A stretch of 64,000 nucleotides of DNA from Planctomycetota bacterium (lineage in GTDB: Bacteria > Planctomycetota > Planctomycetia > Pirellulales > Pirellulaceae), in NCBI GenBank assembly GCA_963204915.1, contig CAUJHS010000022.1, forward strand, positions 558,001 through 622,000, written 5' to 3'. Each line of letters opens with the position of its first letter. Positions within the stretch are counted from its first letter, which is position 1. The notes beneath the pieces were generated by a model that searched no databases, was not told the origin of the DNA, and saw only the letters and a list, made by a program, of their open reading frames with translations. Of this stretch, positions 34,355 to 42,565 are shown piece by piece. A program made the position numbers and the translations under genes.

Positions 34355-36151
34355 CTAGTTTAGCGGCTTCTTGGCGCTATCCAGGAGAATGCGAATTTGT
34401 TCGGGAGCAAGGAACCCCGGAGGAGGGTTGAAAAAATAGCCGCTGTTATAGGTCGCGTTGAATGTATCTGAGATTTCAATGTTGTCCGCAGAAAGCACCA
34501 GGCCGTTCACGCGCGACTGATTCGCAAACTTGAGCGTATGCGTTCCGTAGATCAATCCGTTGATCTGCGAAGGATAAATGTCGGATTGATCCGCGTCGAC
34601 GACGCCGCCATACGCCGCTCCCGGCGGATTAAGGTTGATTCCGTTCGCGTACTCATTCAATCCCGCATTGCTCGGGTTAATCAACATTTCTTTGTCACGC
34701 ACCAACAAGGCAGGAAAGCCCGGGACCGCAGGCTCCCAAGACACGGGGCCGCCAGCGCCAATGGCCGAGCCTGCTTTCGGTTTCAGCAGTACGAGCGTTC
34801 CAATAATGCGCGCGTACTTGATAAAAAGCTTGGTGTCGTCCAGGTCAATGATGTAGATGCCCCGCGGATTCGTCGTCGCGCCAAAGGGATTGCTTTGCGG
34901 GCTAAGCACAACACGGCTTATGTTGCGATCGGTCCCGACCTCTTTGAGCGAGAAATCATCGGCCAGAAAGTCGTCGAGTTCGCCCGCGGCAGTAATCAAC
35001 TGTAACTTCGCGGAGATCAAGGCGCCCGTCCATGTAGGCGTCATGGTGTGGCTGATTTGTTTCCAACCGTCAGTCGCTTTGGCTTTCGTCTCGCCCGAGG
35101 TCATGGTTGCTGTACCAGAGCCCGTGCTAACAAGGATCAACCGGAGAAAATACCGCCGGTCATCTGTGGTAAGCCCGTGGATCCACGCACTCGCATCATA
35201 CGCAACGCCGCGATCGAGCAGGTTCGTCACATCCTGTTCTGGCCCCGCGGTATTGGCCGTCCGCGACGCTACGCGCACCGCATGCAGTCCCGAGTGAACC
35301 TTGCCGGTGTCATCAAGCAACGTACAATTGGCGGCTTGCCAGTCGTTCGCGCCGTTCTCAAAACCAGGATTTTTCACCACGTTCGCATAACCCTGCGGCA
35401 GCGCCGACTTATCAATCCAGGTCCCGTGGGCCAGATAAAAGTCGAATACTTTGGCCGGATCGGGTTGCGTGCGCGGGGCGACGCCCGCTTGCGCATCGCC
35501 GTTGTAAACTCCGCCTTTCAGATTGTTGACAACCTCCACATCACAATTGAAGGCCGAGCCGCCCGTGCCGTCCGCATCGTGGTTCGCAGCGGCGGTTTGG
35601 TCGCAATTGAGCGTGGCTGCATTGAGCTTTAAGTCGTTGCCGGAGTAGATCGCCGTTTTCAGCACCGAATACCCGCGGTTCACGGGACAAAGCGTGATTT
35701 GCATTTTGTGTGTGGCTCCGCCGCAGCGCCCTGTTCCAATTAAGATCACCGGATCTTCCGGTTGATCGGCCAGGTCACTATCGGAGGGATCCAGGCCCGC
35801 GAGCGTATACGCGCCATCGCCAATGGTCACATCGCTTTCCCACACGCCATGTGTGTAGGTAAATCTCCAGTTCGGATTTTGTTCTAACCGCAACATTCCC
35901 ATGCGCAGCGCAGCCTGGGCGTAAAGCCGAGCAGCCGCGGCGTCGGTCCCTGCCTCGTTCATTCGGCGATGAATGCGCGAGGTCGTCAGCGCCGCCATGC
36001 CTAACAACGACACCGTAAGCGACACAAACATCACGTGTACATACAGACTGCCCTGCCGACGCGCTAGAACCGTCATTCGTTGAACGTTCGCCCTTGGCTG
36101 CCGAGGCGCACGATGCATCTTCCAGGTCATCGCAAATTCGAAGTAGTTCAT
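34355..36151 (-). CDS. Minor pseudopilin (PilX/GspK-like) with carbohydrate-binding-like domain
   Basis: A 598-residue protein. Near residues 32-62 is a prepilin-like start, RRQG followed by SLYVHVMFVSLTVSLLGMAAL, where position +5 is His instead of the usual Glu, as is known for GspK-type tip pseudopilins. Residues about 290-440 resemble a CBM4/9 jelly-roll (VVKNPGFENGANDWQAANC, YFLRLILVSTGSG, ADDFSLKEVG), so the pilus tip could bind a polysaccharide. The rest is beta-rich with repeated Asn/Gly turns. Its ATG overlaps the end of the preceding pseudopilin gene by four bases (ATGA). Last gene of the four-gene operon. Confidence 0.78.
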   Translation of the reverse strand: MNYFEFAMTWKMHRAPRQPRANVQRMTVLARRQGSLYVHVMFVSLTVSLLGMAALTTSRIHRRMNEAGTDAAAARLYAQAALRMGMLRLEQNPNWRFTYTHGVWESDVTIGDGAYTLAGLDPSDSDLADQPEDPVILIGTGRCGGATHKMQITLCPVNRGYSVLKTAIYSGNDLKLNAATLNCDQTAAANHDADGTGGSAFNCDVEVVNNLKGGVYNGDAQAGVAPRTQPDPAKVFDFYLAHGTWIDKSALPQGYANVVKNPGFENGANDWQAANCTLLDDTGKVHSGLHAVRVASRTANTAGPEQDVTNLLDRGVAYDASAWIHGLTTDDRRYFLRLILVSTGSGTATMTSGETKAKATDGWKQISHTMTPTWTGALISAKLQLITAAGELDDFLADDFSLKEVGTDRNISRVVLSPQSNPFGATTNPRGIYIIDLDDTKLFIKYARIIGTLVLLKPKAGSAIGAGGPVSWEPAVPGFPALLVRDKEMLINPSNAGLNEYANGINLNPPGAAYGGVVDADQSDIYPSQINGLIYGTHTLKFANQSRVNGLVLSADNIEISDTFNATYNSGYFFNPPPGFLAPEQIRILLDSAKKPLN

Positions 36152-37023
36152 AACAGGACGGTAATTGACGTGGTCGTTGTATGCTGGGCGCCATGGACAT
36201 CGGTGACGGTGAGGGTGACCGTATAGGTGGCCACCAAGAGCAACAGAGGGTTATTGAACGTGTGGCTCACCCTGGCGCCCGAACCGGTTCCGCCGTCTCC
36301 AAAATCCCAGGCGTACTGCAAGGGATCGCCGTCGGGATCACTCGATGCGACGGCGTTAAACGTGACGGTGACCGAACCGGCGCCCGAGGTCGGCGTGGCC
36401 GTGAACGACGCAATGGGACCGCGATTCACCGGGGGAAGGCTCCCGGTTGTTTGATCGTGGTTGGGCTCGGGGATCATATCGAGCCAAGCGCGGGTTTGCA
36501 GTCCGGTCAACGTGGCAATCGTTTGCCCGCCGTAAGAAACATTCACCGTAATGCGTTTGACGCCCCGATCCTCGGAATCGGCGAGCGTGGTTGCAAGGTT
36601 CGCGGGGTCGACATGCTTCACCTCGACCCAACGCCGCCAACCCGAGGTATCTGGCATAACCGAGCCGTCCTTGTTTTGCAACGGCGACTCACTCCAGATT
36701 TTGTAATCATCCACATCGTCCCAGAGCGTACGTGGGCCGCTGGTTTGACCGCCTTCGCCGGTTTCAACGCCGAACGCAGGAACATCGACGGGCTCGCTGT
36801 ACCGCTGTTGTAGGATTTCGCCGATCAAATCCTCGGCGAGACGGATCGCCTTGGCTCCTCGCGTGTCGCTCGTGTGCGTCTGGACCGATGCGCCAACCAT
36901 TTGCAGCGCGCCAATGAGGACGACGCCCACCAGCGCCGTACAGATCATGACCTCGATCATGCTCAAGCCACGCCGAGTTGAACGCGACCTCCCGCGGGTT
37001 CGACGATAAATCGTAACGTGCAT
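36148..37023 (-). CDS. Minor pseudopilin (PilV/GspI-like) with PKD domain
   Basis: A 291-residue protein (start at ATG 37023; the frame stays open 13 codons further). It carries a type IV prepilin signal, RRG followed by LSMIEVMICTALVGVVLIGAL with Glu at +5. Residues about 55-190 are a typical GspI-like globular part. The C-terminus (about 205-291) is a PKD domain: PIASFTATPTSGAGSVTVTF, DPDGDPLQYAWDFGDGGTG and a last strand YTVTLTVTDVHG. PKD domains mediate protein or polysaccharide contacts outside the cell, so the pseudopilin may present an adhesive module. It is followed by the GspK-like gene with a 4-base overlap. Confidence 0.82.
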   Translation of the reverse strand: MHVTIYRRTRGRSRSTRRGLSMIEVMICTALVGVVLIGALQMVGASVQTHTSDTRGAKAIRLAEDLIGEILQQRYSEPVDVPAFGVETGEGGQTSGPRTLWDDVDDYKIWSESPLQNKDGSVMPDTSGWRRWVEVKHVDPANLATTLADSEDRGVKRITVNVSYGGQTIATLTGLQTRAWLDMIPEPNHDQTTGSLPPVNRGPIASFTATPTSGAGSVTVTFNAVASSDPDGDPLQYAWDFGDGGTGSGARVSHTFNNPLLLLVATYTVTLTVTDVHGAQHTTTTSITVLL

Positions 37024-37098
37024 ACCTGCTCTCACTTGCAGTCCTGAATTTCGACTGTGCAAAACCCGGCGAAACGCTCCGCGCGATGGCGCCGGCCC

Positions 37099-38862
37099 TT
37101 ATTGGTCGCCCACGCGAATCGAAACATAGTCAAACTCGGCGTTACTTTGGGAGGCTTGTAAACTGAGAAACTTGTCGGTATTGCCGTGAAATCGGACATA
37201 CTTCGCGGTCTTTTGATAAACACCGTTGATCCATACTGCGACGACATCGGCCGAGGGATCAATTACCAAACGGAACTCCACGAAATCCGAACTCAAACCT
37301 GTCGCCTCCGCCAACACGGTTTGCGTAGAAGGCCCGGTCAGAGCATACACGCGCGCCGTTTGCGCACCATCGGAATCCTTGCGCACCGAAATGAACACGG
37401 CGCCGTGCGTGCTGCCCTGGCGGTCCAAGTTCAATAACAGCCGCGCTCCATAACCCGACGCGCTATAGGTTGTGTTTCGGCAACGCAATTCAAGCGTGGT
37501 TAACTTGTCAAAATCCGTATTGGGTAGCGTGCGCAATGCGACGTTGTCGGAGGCCTGGGCCCGCCAAACCCCGTTCTGTAGCCGCCCCGAAAGAAATGGG
37601 TTGCTACCGTTGGTTTCATCCCAGTCGGGCGCAGCATCAAAGTTTGCGTCCGAACTGAGTGGATCTTGATCAAAATCAAGTTTCCAATAACCGCTCAAAA
37701 GCTCGGGCGTATTGAGCAGCGGAATCTGGCTGATAATGCGCGAATCGCCGCTTGTTCCCGTGCGCAAGCTCACGCGCACTCCGGTAGCGTAACGACGATT
37801 CACGGTATGCGGCTCCAGCGGCGGAGTAATGTAGGCTCCCTTCACGCGGAACCACATGCCTTTATCATTCGTGCGTTTCCAAGTGGCGCCCAGGTTACTC
37901 GACTCAAGAAGCCCGTGGTTCGCCAGCTTGACGCCTCCGCCTTCATACTTGGCCTGGCATGCGACATCGCCCGATGTTTGCCGAACAACTAAACAAAGGT
38001 TTTCTGAAGGCAGTCGTGAAGCGAAATCGGGGAAGGCGTACTCGCACCACCCATATGAGGCACTGAGATCGGATTCATTTACCGTGGCTTCCGCAACAAC
38101 ATCGCTTGTCGGCGTCCCGGTTCCCGTAGCCGATCGCAGTTGCACTTTGAATTGCCCGTTGTTCGGACTTTTCGCGCGAGTTTGCAGGGCAACCTTGCTC
38201 ACTTTCCACGAAAGCGTGTTGGCCGGCAACGTGGGCGTGAAAAACTGGCCCACCCAACGATCGAGCTTAATGTCGTAGTCGTTCGCGGAGTTGCCGCTCG
38301 CCAGTTCGGCAAGGACCGTTTCGCCGCTTTCGAATAGCGGGCCTTCGAACTGTTCCGCCTTGTGGCGCACACCGTACTCCAGAGCAAACTCTCGTACGTT
38401 GTTCACGAGGTCGTGCGCCGCTCCGTTCACCGTGCGTACAAGCGGCGCCCCCGGCGCGCCAGACCATTCGTATCGCAGCACATCGGGTTGAGCGTCACCG
38501 TTGATATCCGACAGCACGAATTGAATCATCGTCTCAGAACGCGCCGTAATGTAAATCGCGTGCTGCAACTCGTCCGTCAAGTCGTACACGATGGCGGACA
38601 CATCCTGCACGGCCGTGAGCGTCTCCGGCGAATCGGCGGCACGCGCCGCAAGATAGATCGAAGAAACCATGCCCACCATCAGAATGGCTGCCGACGCCAT
38701 GCTGATCGCCAACTCCAGCAGCGTATAACCACGCCGAAGATCTGCGTCGCTTGCGGCCTGCGATTTGGACCGCGACCGAACACGCCGGTGGCATTCGGAA
38801 CTTACCGTCGTCAAACCTGTGCGTCGCACGCGATTACGAGTTGCAAGGAGAATTGGTCTCAT
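37099..38862 (-). CDS. Minor pseudopilin (PilW/GspJ-like) with lectin-like C-terminus
   Basis: A 587-residue protein with a prepilin signal RRG followed by YTLLELAISMASAAILMVGMV (Glu at +5), at about residues 43-64. The segment to about residue 190 is GspJ/PilW-like. The C-terminal region (about 400-587) reads as a concanavalin-A/LamG-like sandwich with alternating strands (LTTLELRCRNTTYSASGYGAR, FVEFRLVIDPSADVVAVWING, SNAEFDYVSIRVGDQ), a fold that binds glycans. Starts by overlapping the upstream FimT-like gene (ATGA, four bases). Roughly three times longer than a classical GspJ. Confidence 0.8.
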   Translation of the reverse strand: MRPILLATRNRVRRTGLTTVSSECHRRVRSRSKSQAASDADLRRGYTLLELAISMASAAILMVGMVSSIYLAARAADSPETLTAVQDVSAIVYDLTDELQHAIYITARSETMIQFVLSDINGDAQPDVLRYEWSGAPGAPLVRTVNGAAHDLVNNVREFALEYGVRHKAEQFEGPLFESGETVLAELASGNSANDYDIKLDRWVGQFFTPTLPANTLSWKVSKVALQTRAKSPNNGQFKVQLRSATGTGTPTSDVVAEATVNESDLSASYGWCEYAFPDFASRLPSENLCLVVRQTSGDVACQAKYEGGGVKLANHGLLESSNLGATWKRTNDKGMWFRVKGAYITPPLEPHTVNRRYATGVRVSLRTGTSGDSRIISQIPLLNTPELLSGYWKLDFDQDPLSSDANFDAAPDWDETNGSNPFLSGRLQNGVWRAQASDNVALRTLPNTDFDKLTTLELRCRNTTYSASGYGARLLLNLDRQGSTHGAVFISVRKDSDGAQTARVYALTGPSTQTVLAEATGLSSDFVEFRLVIDPSADVVAVWINGVYQKTAKYVRFHGNTDKFLSLQASQSNAEFDYVSIRVGDQ

Positions 38863-39341
38863 TGGACCGTCACGTCTCCCGAGACGGGTTCGACCACGAC
38901 CGTCTTCTGGTAGGCGCCTGATCGTAGGATGACCTGGCCGCCATGGTCGGGAGCGCCAAACGCGTTAAACGTGACGGCGGTTGCACCATCAAAGTTGGCG
39001 GAGATCAGCGAGGTTTCATAAGGATAGTCCGTGAGGCGTACGGAGTAGATTTGCGAACGGCGATTGAGGTCTCGCGCTGTTGTCAGGGCATAGCGATGAC
39101 TCGGTACGTCAAATGAGACGGTTTCCGCGGCGTTGGTCATCTTGGCTTGACGGCGAGCGTATTTCAGGTCGAGCGCCACGCGCTGCGCCGCCGACCTTAC
39201 CCGCAGGCGTCGAATCGCATCGAAAAACCGTGGCGCCGCCACGCTGGCAAGAATTCCTAAGATCATCACCGTGATGACCAAATCGAGGAACGAGTACCCT
39301 CGCCGAGTCGTCCTGCGAGCCCGTAAGTTCGAAAGAGGCAT
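38859..39341 (-). CDS. Minor pseudopilin (FimT/GspH-like)
   Basis: A 160-residue protein. The prepilin signal RRG is followed by YSFLDLVITVMILGILASVAAPRFF (split: YSFLDLVITVMILG), with Asp instead of the conserved Glu at +5, a rare substitution. The helix then continues into a region with RSAAQRVALDLKYARRQA, the GspH/FimT family pattern, and a beta-rich C-terminus. It is the first gene of the four-gene pseudopilin operon, 252 bases downstream of the S41 protease stop. Start chosen at ATG 39341; an in-frame GTG four codons upstream is also possible. Confidence 0.82.
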   Translation of the reverse strand: MPLSNLRARRTTRRGYSFLDLVITVMILGILASVAAPRFFDAIRRLRVRSAAQRVALDLKYARRQAKMTNAAETVSFDVPSHRYALTTARDLNRRSQIYSVRLTDYPYETSLISANFDGATAVTFNAFGAPDHGGQVILRSGAYQKTVVVEPVSGDVTVQ

Positions 39342-39463
39342 GGCAACATGCACGTTCCGTGAGGCCGTTTTGCGGCGACGCACCGCGCACCGGTTACGTT
39401 GAATTGCACTTTCCCGCGTACAACCCTACGTCACGCGTTGTTGCAAGGGAGACTGCTGGCGAC

Positions 39464-39562
39464 GCTAAGGCTTTGGCGTCATGCGCCTTAGCACAAATGC
39501 GCCCGTTGCGCTGTTGGCGCCAAGAAACGCCAAACCGCAAGCGAACGAATTCGCTTGCGGTT
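39464..39562 (-). promoter_or_regulatory. Three hairpins between the S41 protease and pseudopilin operon
   Basis: A 13-base perfect stem with a CGAA loop (39533-39562), a GCTAAGGC...GCCTTAGC stem (39464-39471 with 39485-39492) and a TTGGCG...CGCCAA stem at about 39514-39533 follow one another. On the minus strand the 13-base stem is followed by a weak T-rich run (GGTTTGGCGTTT), so it could terminate the protease transcript, which is read toward it. The other two could fold the leader of the pseudopilin mRNA. The 13-base stem is the strongest element of the non-coding DNA here. Confidence 0.5.
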
Positions 39563-39593
39563 GACCAAAGATTCGCAGAAGCCGTATCGTGTC

Positions 39594-41261
39594 TTATCGC
39601 TGGCTTAAACGCTGCCGAGCGACCTGCAAACCCGCTTCTAATACGGGGTCTTCCGCCGACGCCACACTTTCGCCCGTTTCGGCGACAGGCTTGGCCGTGG
39701 CTTGCACCGTGACATCAGGCGAGACGCCCGCGTTCGCGATCGCTTGGCCACTGGGCGAGTAAAAGTGAGCGGTGGTCAGCCGCAAACCGGCCTTTGTTGT
39801 CGAGAGGGGAAAAATGCCCTGCACGGAACCTTTACCGTAGCTGCGTTCTCCCACCACCACACCGCGACGACTATCGCGAATGGCGCCGGCGAAAATCTCG
39901 CTGGCCGAAGCCGAGTCACGATCGATCAGCACGACGAGCGGCACCCGCCATGTATCGTAACGGTTGGCGAAGCGGTCCGAATCTTCCCGCGAGTTGCGTC
40001 CCCGAGTCGAGACGATTTTGCCTTCCGAGATGAACTTATCCGCGACTTCCACCGAGGTGTCCAGCAAACCGCCAGGATTCCCGCGAACATCAATAATCAA
40101 ACTTTTCATACCTTCGCGATACAGCTTCCACAACGCGTCGTTAAGGTCCCGGCTGGTCGTCTTTTGGAAAGCAGGCAAACGGAGGTAGGCGACGCCGTAT
40201 TCCGGATCAATGATACGGGCGCCTTCCACACTGGGAAGTTCGACGCGTTGCCGCATAAGCGACAGAACGCGGCTCTGGCCTTGGGCGTCGGCAACTTCCA
40301 ATTGTACGGTGGTGCCTTCCTCGCCTTTGAGCATATCGGCGGCTTTGTCTGAAGTTAATTGCTCCACCGTTGTCCCATTCACCGACGTGATACGATCGCC
40401 GCTGCGAAGTCCGCCTTTGTCGGCCGGGCTGCCCGTGATCACATTCACCACCAAGAGCGACGTATCCTCGCCTTTCAACTCGATGCCCAGGCCGACGAAA
40501 TTGCCTTCAATTTGGGAAAAGATATCATCCAACTGCGTCGCCGTGAGATACGTTGAGTAGCGATCTAACCCTTGGCCAGCGCCGCAAATAAATTCCATTA
40601 AGAACACCTGCGGAGGAATTCCCAAACGTTGCGACGCAAACCGAGCCCCCCATGCCGCAAGGTTGCGAGCTTCGGTGCGGTCAACGGCGCGGTACTGCGC
40701 CATCGCGGGTCGGAACTCGCGGAGGAATGCGTCACGGGCGTCTGGCGACACGCTGGCCAGCCGCACGTCGGCGAACGCCGGTTCGCGCATGGCTTCTTCA
40801 ATCTGTGTGGCGCCGCGATCGACCAAACCGCGCCAATTCGGCTGTTGCACGTAGTTAGTTTCGATTTTCTGCAGCACCTCGGCGTACAGATCCAGAGCTT
40901 GTCGCTCCGTCATCTGATTGACGGACGTCACGAAGTGCGTGTCGCTGTACCGACGAGCGACATCTAAATGCATTCGGGCGACGGTCACGCGGTGCTGAAG
41001 CGCCGAAAGCTCCGGGTGTTGACGCAAGGCGTCTTCGTACACGGAGAGAGCTTCTCCCCACTTGCGTTCGGATTCAAGAACTTGGCCACGTGCGAGCACC
41101 TCTTGCACTTCCGCGGCGACGGCGATGTTGCCTTCCAGTGCGGACGAGGGAATATGCACTTGCTGGGCGTAAGCCAAGCCGCCATAAACGAAAGAGGCGG
41201 CAAGCACAGCCCAATTGGCCAGAGCGCGAGATAGGACGCTGCGAGGCATACGTGGATCCAT
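39594..41261 (-). CDS. C-terminal processing peptidase (S41 family, PDZ)
   Basis: A 555-residue exported serine protease. The start at 41261 (MDPRMPRS) gives a signal peptide (about residues 5-33, cleaving near YAQ); an ATG four codons downstream is an alternative. A TPR-like helical segment (about 35-130) precedes the PDZ domain (about 240-325; KGGLRSGDRITSVNGTTVEQL). The protease domain has RGNPGGLLDTSVEVADKF (split: RGNPGGLLDTSVEV), the catalytic Ser in DSASASEIF and the catalytic Lys in RSYGKGSVQ. Such proteases trim periplasmic and outer-membrane proteins. Divergent from a small lipoprotein. Confidence 0.93.
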   Translation of the reverse strand: MDPRMPRSVLSRALANWAVLAASFVYGGLAYAQQVHIPSSALEGNIAVAAEVQEVLARGQVLESERKWGEALSVYEDALRQHPELSALQHRVTVARMHLDVARRYSDTHFVTSVNQMTERQALDLYAEVLQKIETNYVQQPNWRGLVDRGATQIEEAMREPAFADVRLASVSPDARDAFLREFRPAMAQYRAVDRTEARNLAAWGARFASQRLGIPPQVFLMEFICGAGQGLDRYSTYLTATQLDDIFSQIEGNFVGLGIELKGEDTSLLVVNVITGSPADKGGLRSGDRITSVNGTTVEQLTSDKAADMLKGEEGTTVQLEVADAQGQSRVLSLMRQRVELPSVEGARIIDPEYGVAYLRLPAFQKTTSRDLNDALWKLYREGMKSLIIDVRGNPGGLLDTSVEVADKFISEGKIVSTRGRNSREDSDRFANRYDTWRVPLVVLIDRDSASASEIFAGAIRDSRRGVVVGERSYGKGSVQGIFPLSTTKAGLRLTTAHFYSPSGQAIANAGVSPDVTVQATAKPVAETGESVASAEDPVLEAGLQVARQRLSQR

Positions 41262-41875
41262 CACAAGGGCAGGAAAGACGGAGGGGACAGGAAAACCAAG
41301 CAGGTTGCCTGCCAACCCTCGAATATAGGCCACGATTTGCCCTTGGTCAAAAATCCCAGCAAAAAACTTGCTCGCAACAAGGTTTACAACCTGCACGACC
41401 CCACCCCGAGGTTCTTGTTGTGCGAGTTGTTTAGGTGATAGGCACGCTCGGCGCGCCGCACCGTTGGTAAATTATGTTGCGAACTTGCCCGATCCAAGTT
41501 TTCTGCTGGGCGCGCTTCCTGGCGCAACAACGCGTCGTGCGTCGGTCCCTCCATGAGGGCTTCGCAGAAATCCTAGACACGACCTTACGCCCGTCAAGCG
41601 TCGCGTCGCAAATTTTTTCACGAGAACGTAGCAACACAAAACGGTGCCAGCAGTTAGGAACGGCTTGTGCTTTCACCGGCGCGGGACATGGGCCTGTTTT
41701 GCGTTGCAACATCGCTTCAAAAGTGGACCAAGACGCCGTAAGCAGGCTTTCACTCGATGGCGGAAAAGGTCAGGCATCACCAGCAAATCTTGCGTCGATG
41801 ATCTATCTTTGGCGGAAAATCCCAGGCAAACTGAACCCTACGAAAAGTTGTTACGTACCATAGCAGGATATAACA
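41262..41875. other. Long divergent intergenic region, no convincing gene
   Basis: A 614-base gap between the S41 protease (minus) and the lipoprotein (plus). A plus-strand open frame (41474-41863) and a minus-strand open frame (41431-41712) exist, but neither has a good start, signal peptide or recognisable pattern. No tRNA, hairpin with T-run or repeat family is visible. Promoters for both flanking genes must be here. The lipoprotein's ribosome site AGGA at 41863-41866 is evident. Confidence 0.45.
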
Positions 41876-42556
41876 ATGCGCCTCGATCAAACGAGTTTGT
41901 CGTTAATAGCGGTTTTGGCGTTCTCGCTCGGTTGTGAAGAGTCTAACTCTCCACCGACGGCCCAGCGACTTCCGGTTGCCCCAAGCCAAACGCCAATTTC
42001 TGAGGCCGCGCCGGGCGCACCATCGCTTGTTCAAGCTCCCTCGCCGCAAGCGACGGCGCCAAACACGACGCCCGAGGTCCCATCTTCTGCACCGAACAGC
42101 GGCTCACTGGGCGCCGCTGCGTTTCTGACCGCAAATGCGCAGGTGCTGGCGACGTCGGAGGAACTCTTAGAGCTGCTGAATAGCATCCAGGACGAAACCA
42201 GTGCTCAAGCCGCCGCGCCGCGCATCGCCCAACTGACACAACAGTGGAAAGTTCAGGCGACGGCCGCTACCACCCTCTACCTTACCTTGACCGACGAACA
42301 GCAAAACGCTGTGATGCAGCAGGGGCAGCAAGAGGCGATGGCGCAAGCGAAGTCCAAACCAAATTCGCGCGGAGGCAATGCGATTGTCGAGATTCAACGC
42401 ATCGCCACGTCGTCGGCCGCGCCGGCAATCATCCATGAATTGACAGCCTTGCGCGATACCTGGCTGACGACAAAGGGCATTTATTCTCCCGTGACGACGC
42501 GTCGACGCATTGAGCAAGAGTTGGGGCCGGTTGGCTCGCCCTTGAAGGCGCAATAA
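41876..42556 (+). CDS. Hypothetical lipoprotein
   Basis: A 226-residue protein with a lipoprotein signal (MRLDQTSLSLIAVLAFSLGC; lipid-modified Cys at 20). Residues 21-85 are Pro/Ala/Ser/Thr-rich and look like an unstructured linker. Residues 85-226 are helical and polar (ELLELLNSIQDETSAQAAAPRIAQ, split ELLELLNSIQDETSA) and end in a basic segment. I do not recognise a family. Convergent with the SecA-like gene (nine-base gap). Confidence 0.75.
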   Translation: MRLDQTSLSLIAVLAFSLGCEESNSPPTAQRLPVAPSQTPISEAAPGAPSLVQAPSPQATAPNTTPEVPSSAPNSGSLGAAAFLTANAQVLATSEELLELLNSIQDETSAQAAAPRIAQLTQQWKVQATAATTLYLTLTDEQQNAVMQQGQQEAMAQAKSKPNSRGGNAIVEIQRIATSSAAPAIIHELTALRDTWLTTKGIYSPVTTRRRIEQELGPVGSPLKAQ

Positions 42557-42565
42557 CGGCTTCGC

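Noticed and set aside
41474-41863. Possible 129-residue gene before the lipoprotein
   Set aside because: No ribosome site, signal or recognisable sequence, and a competing frame exists on the other strand.
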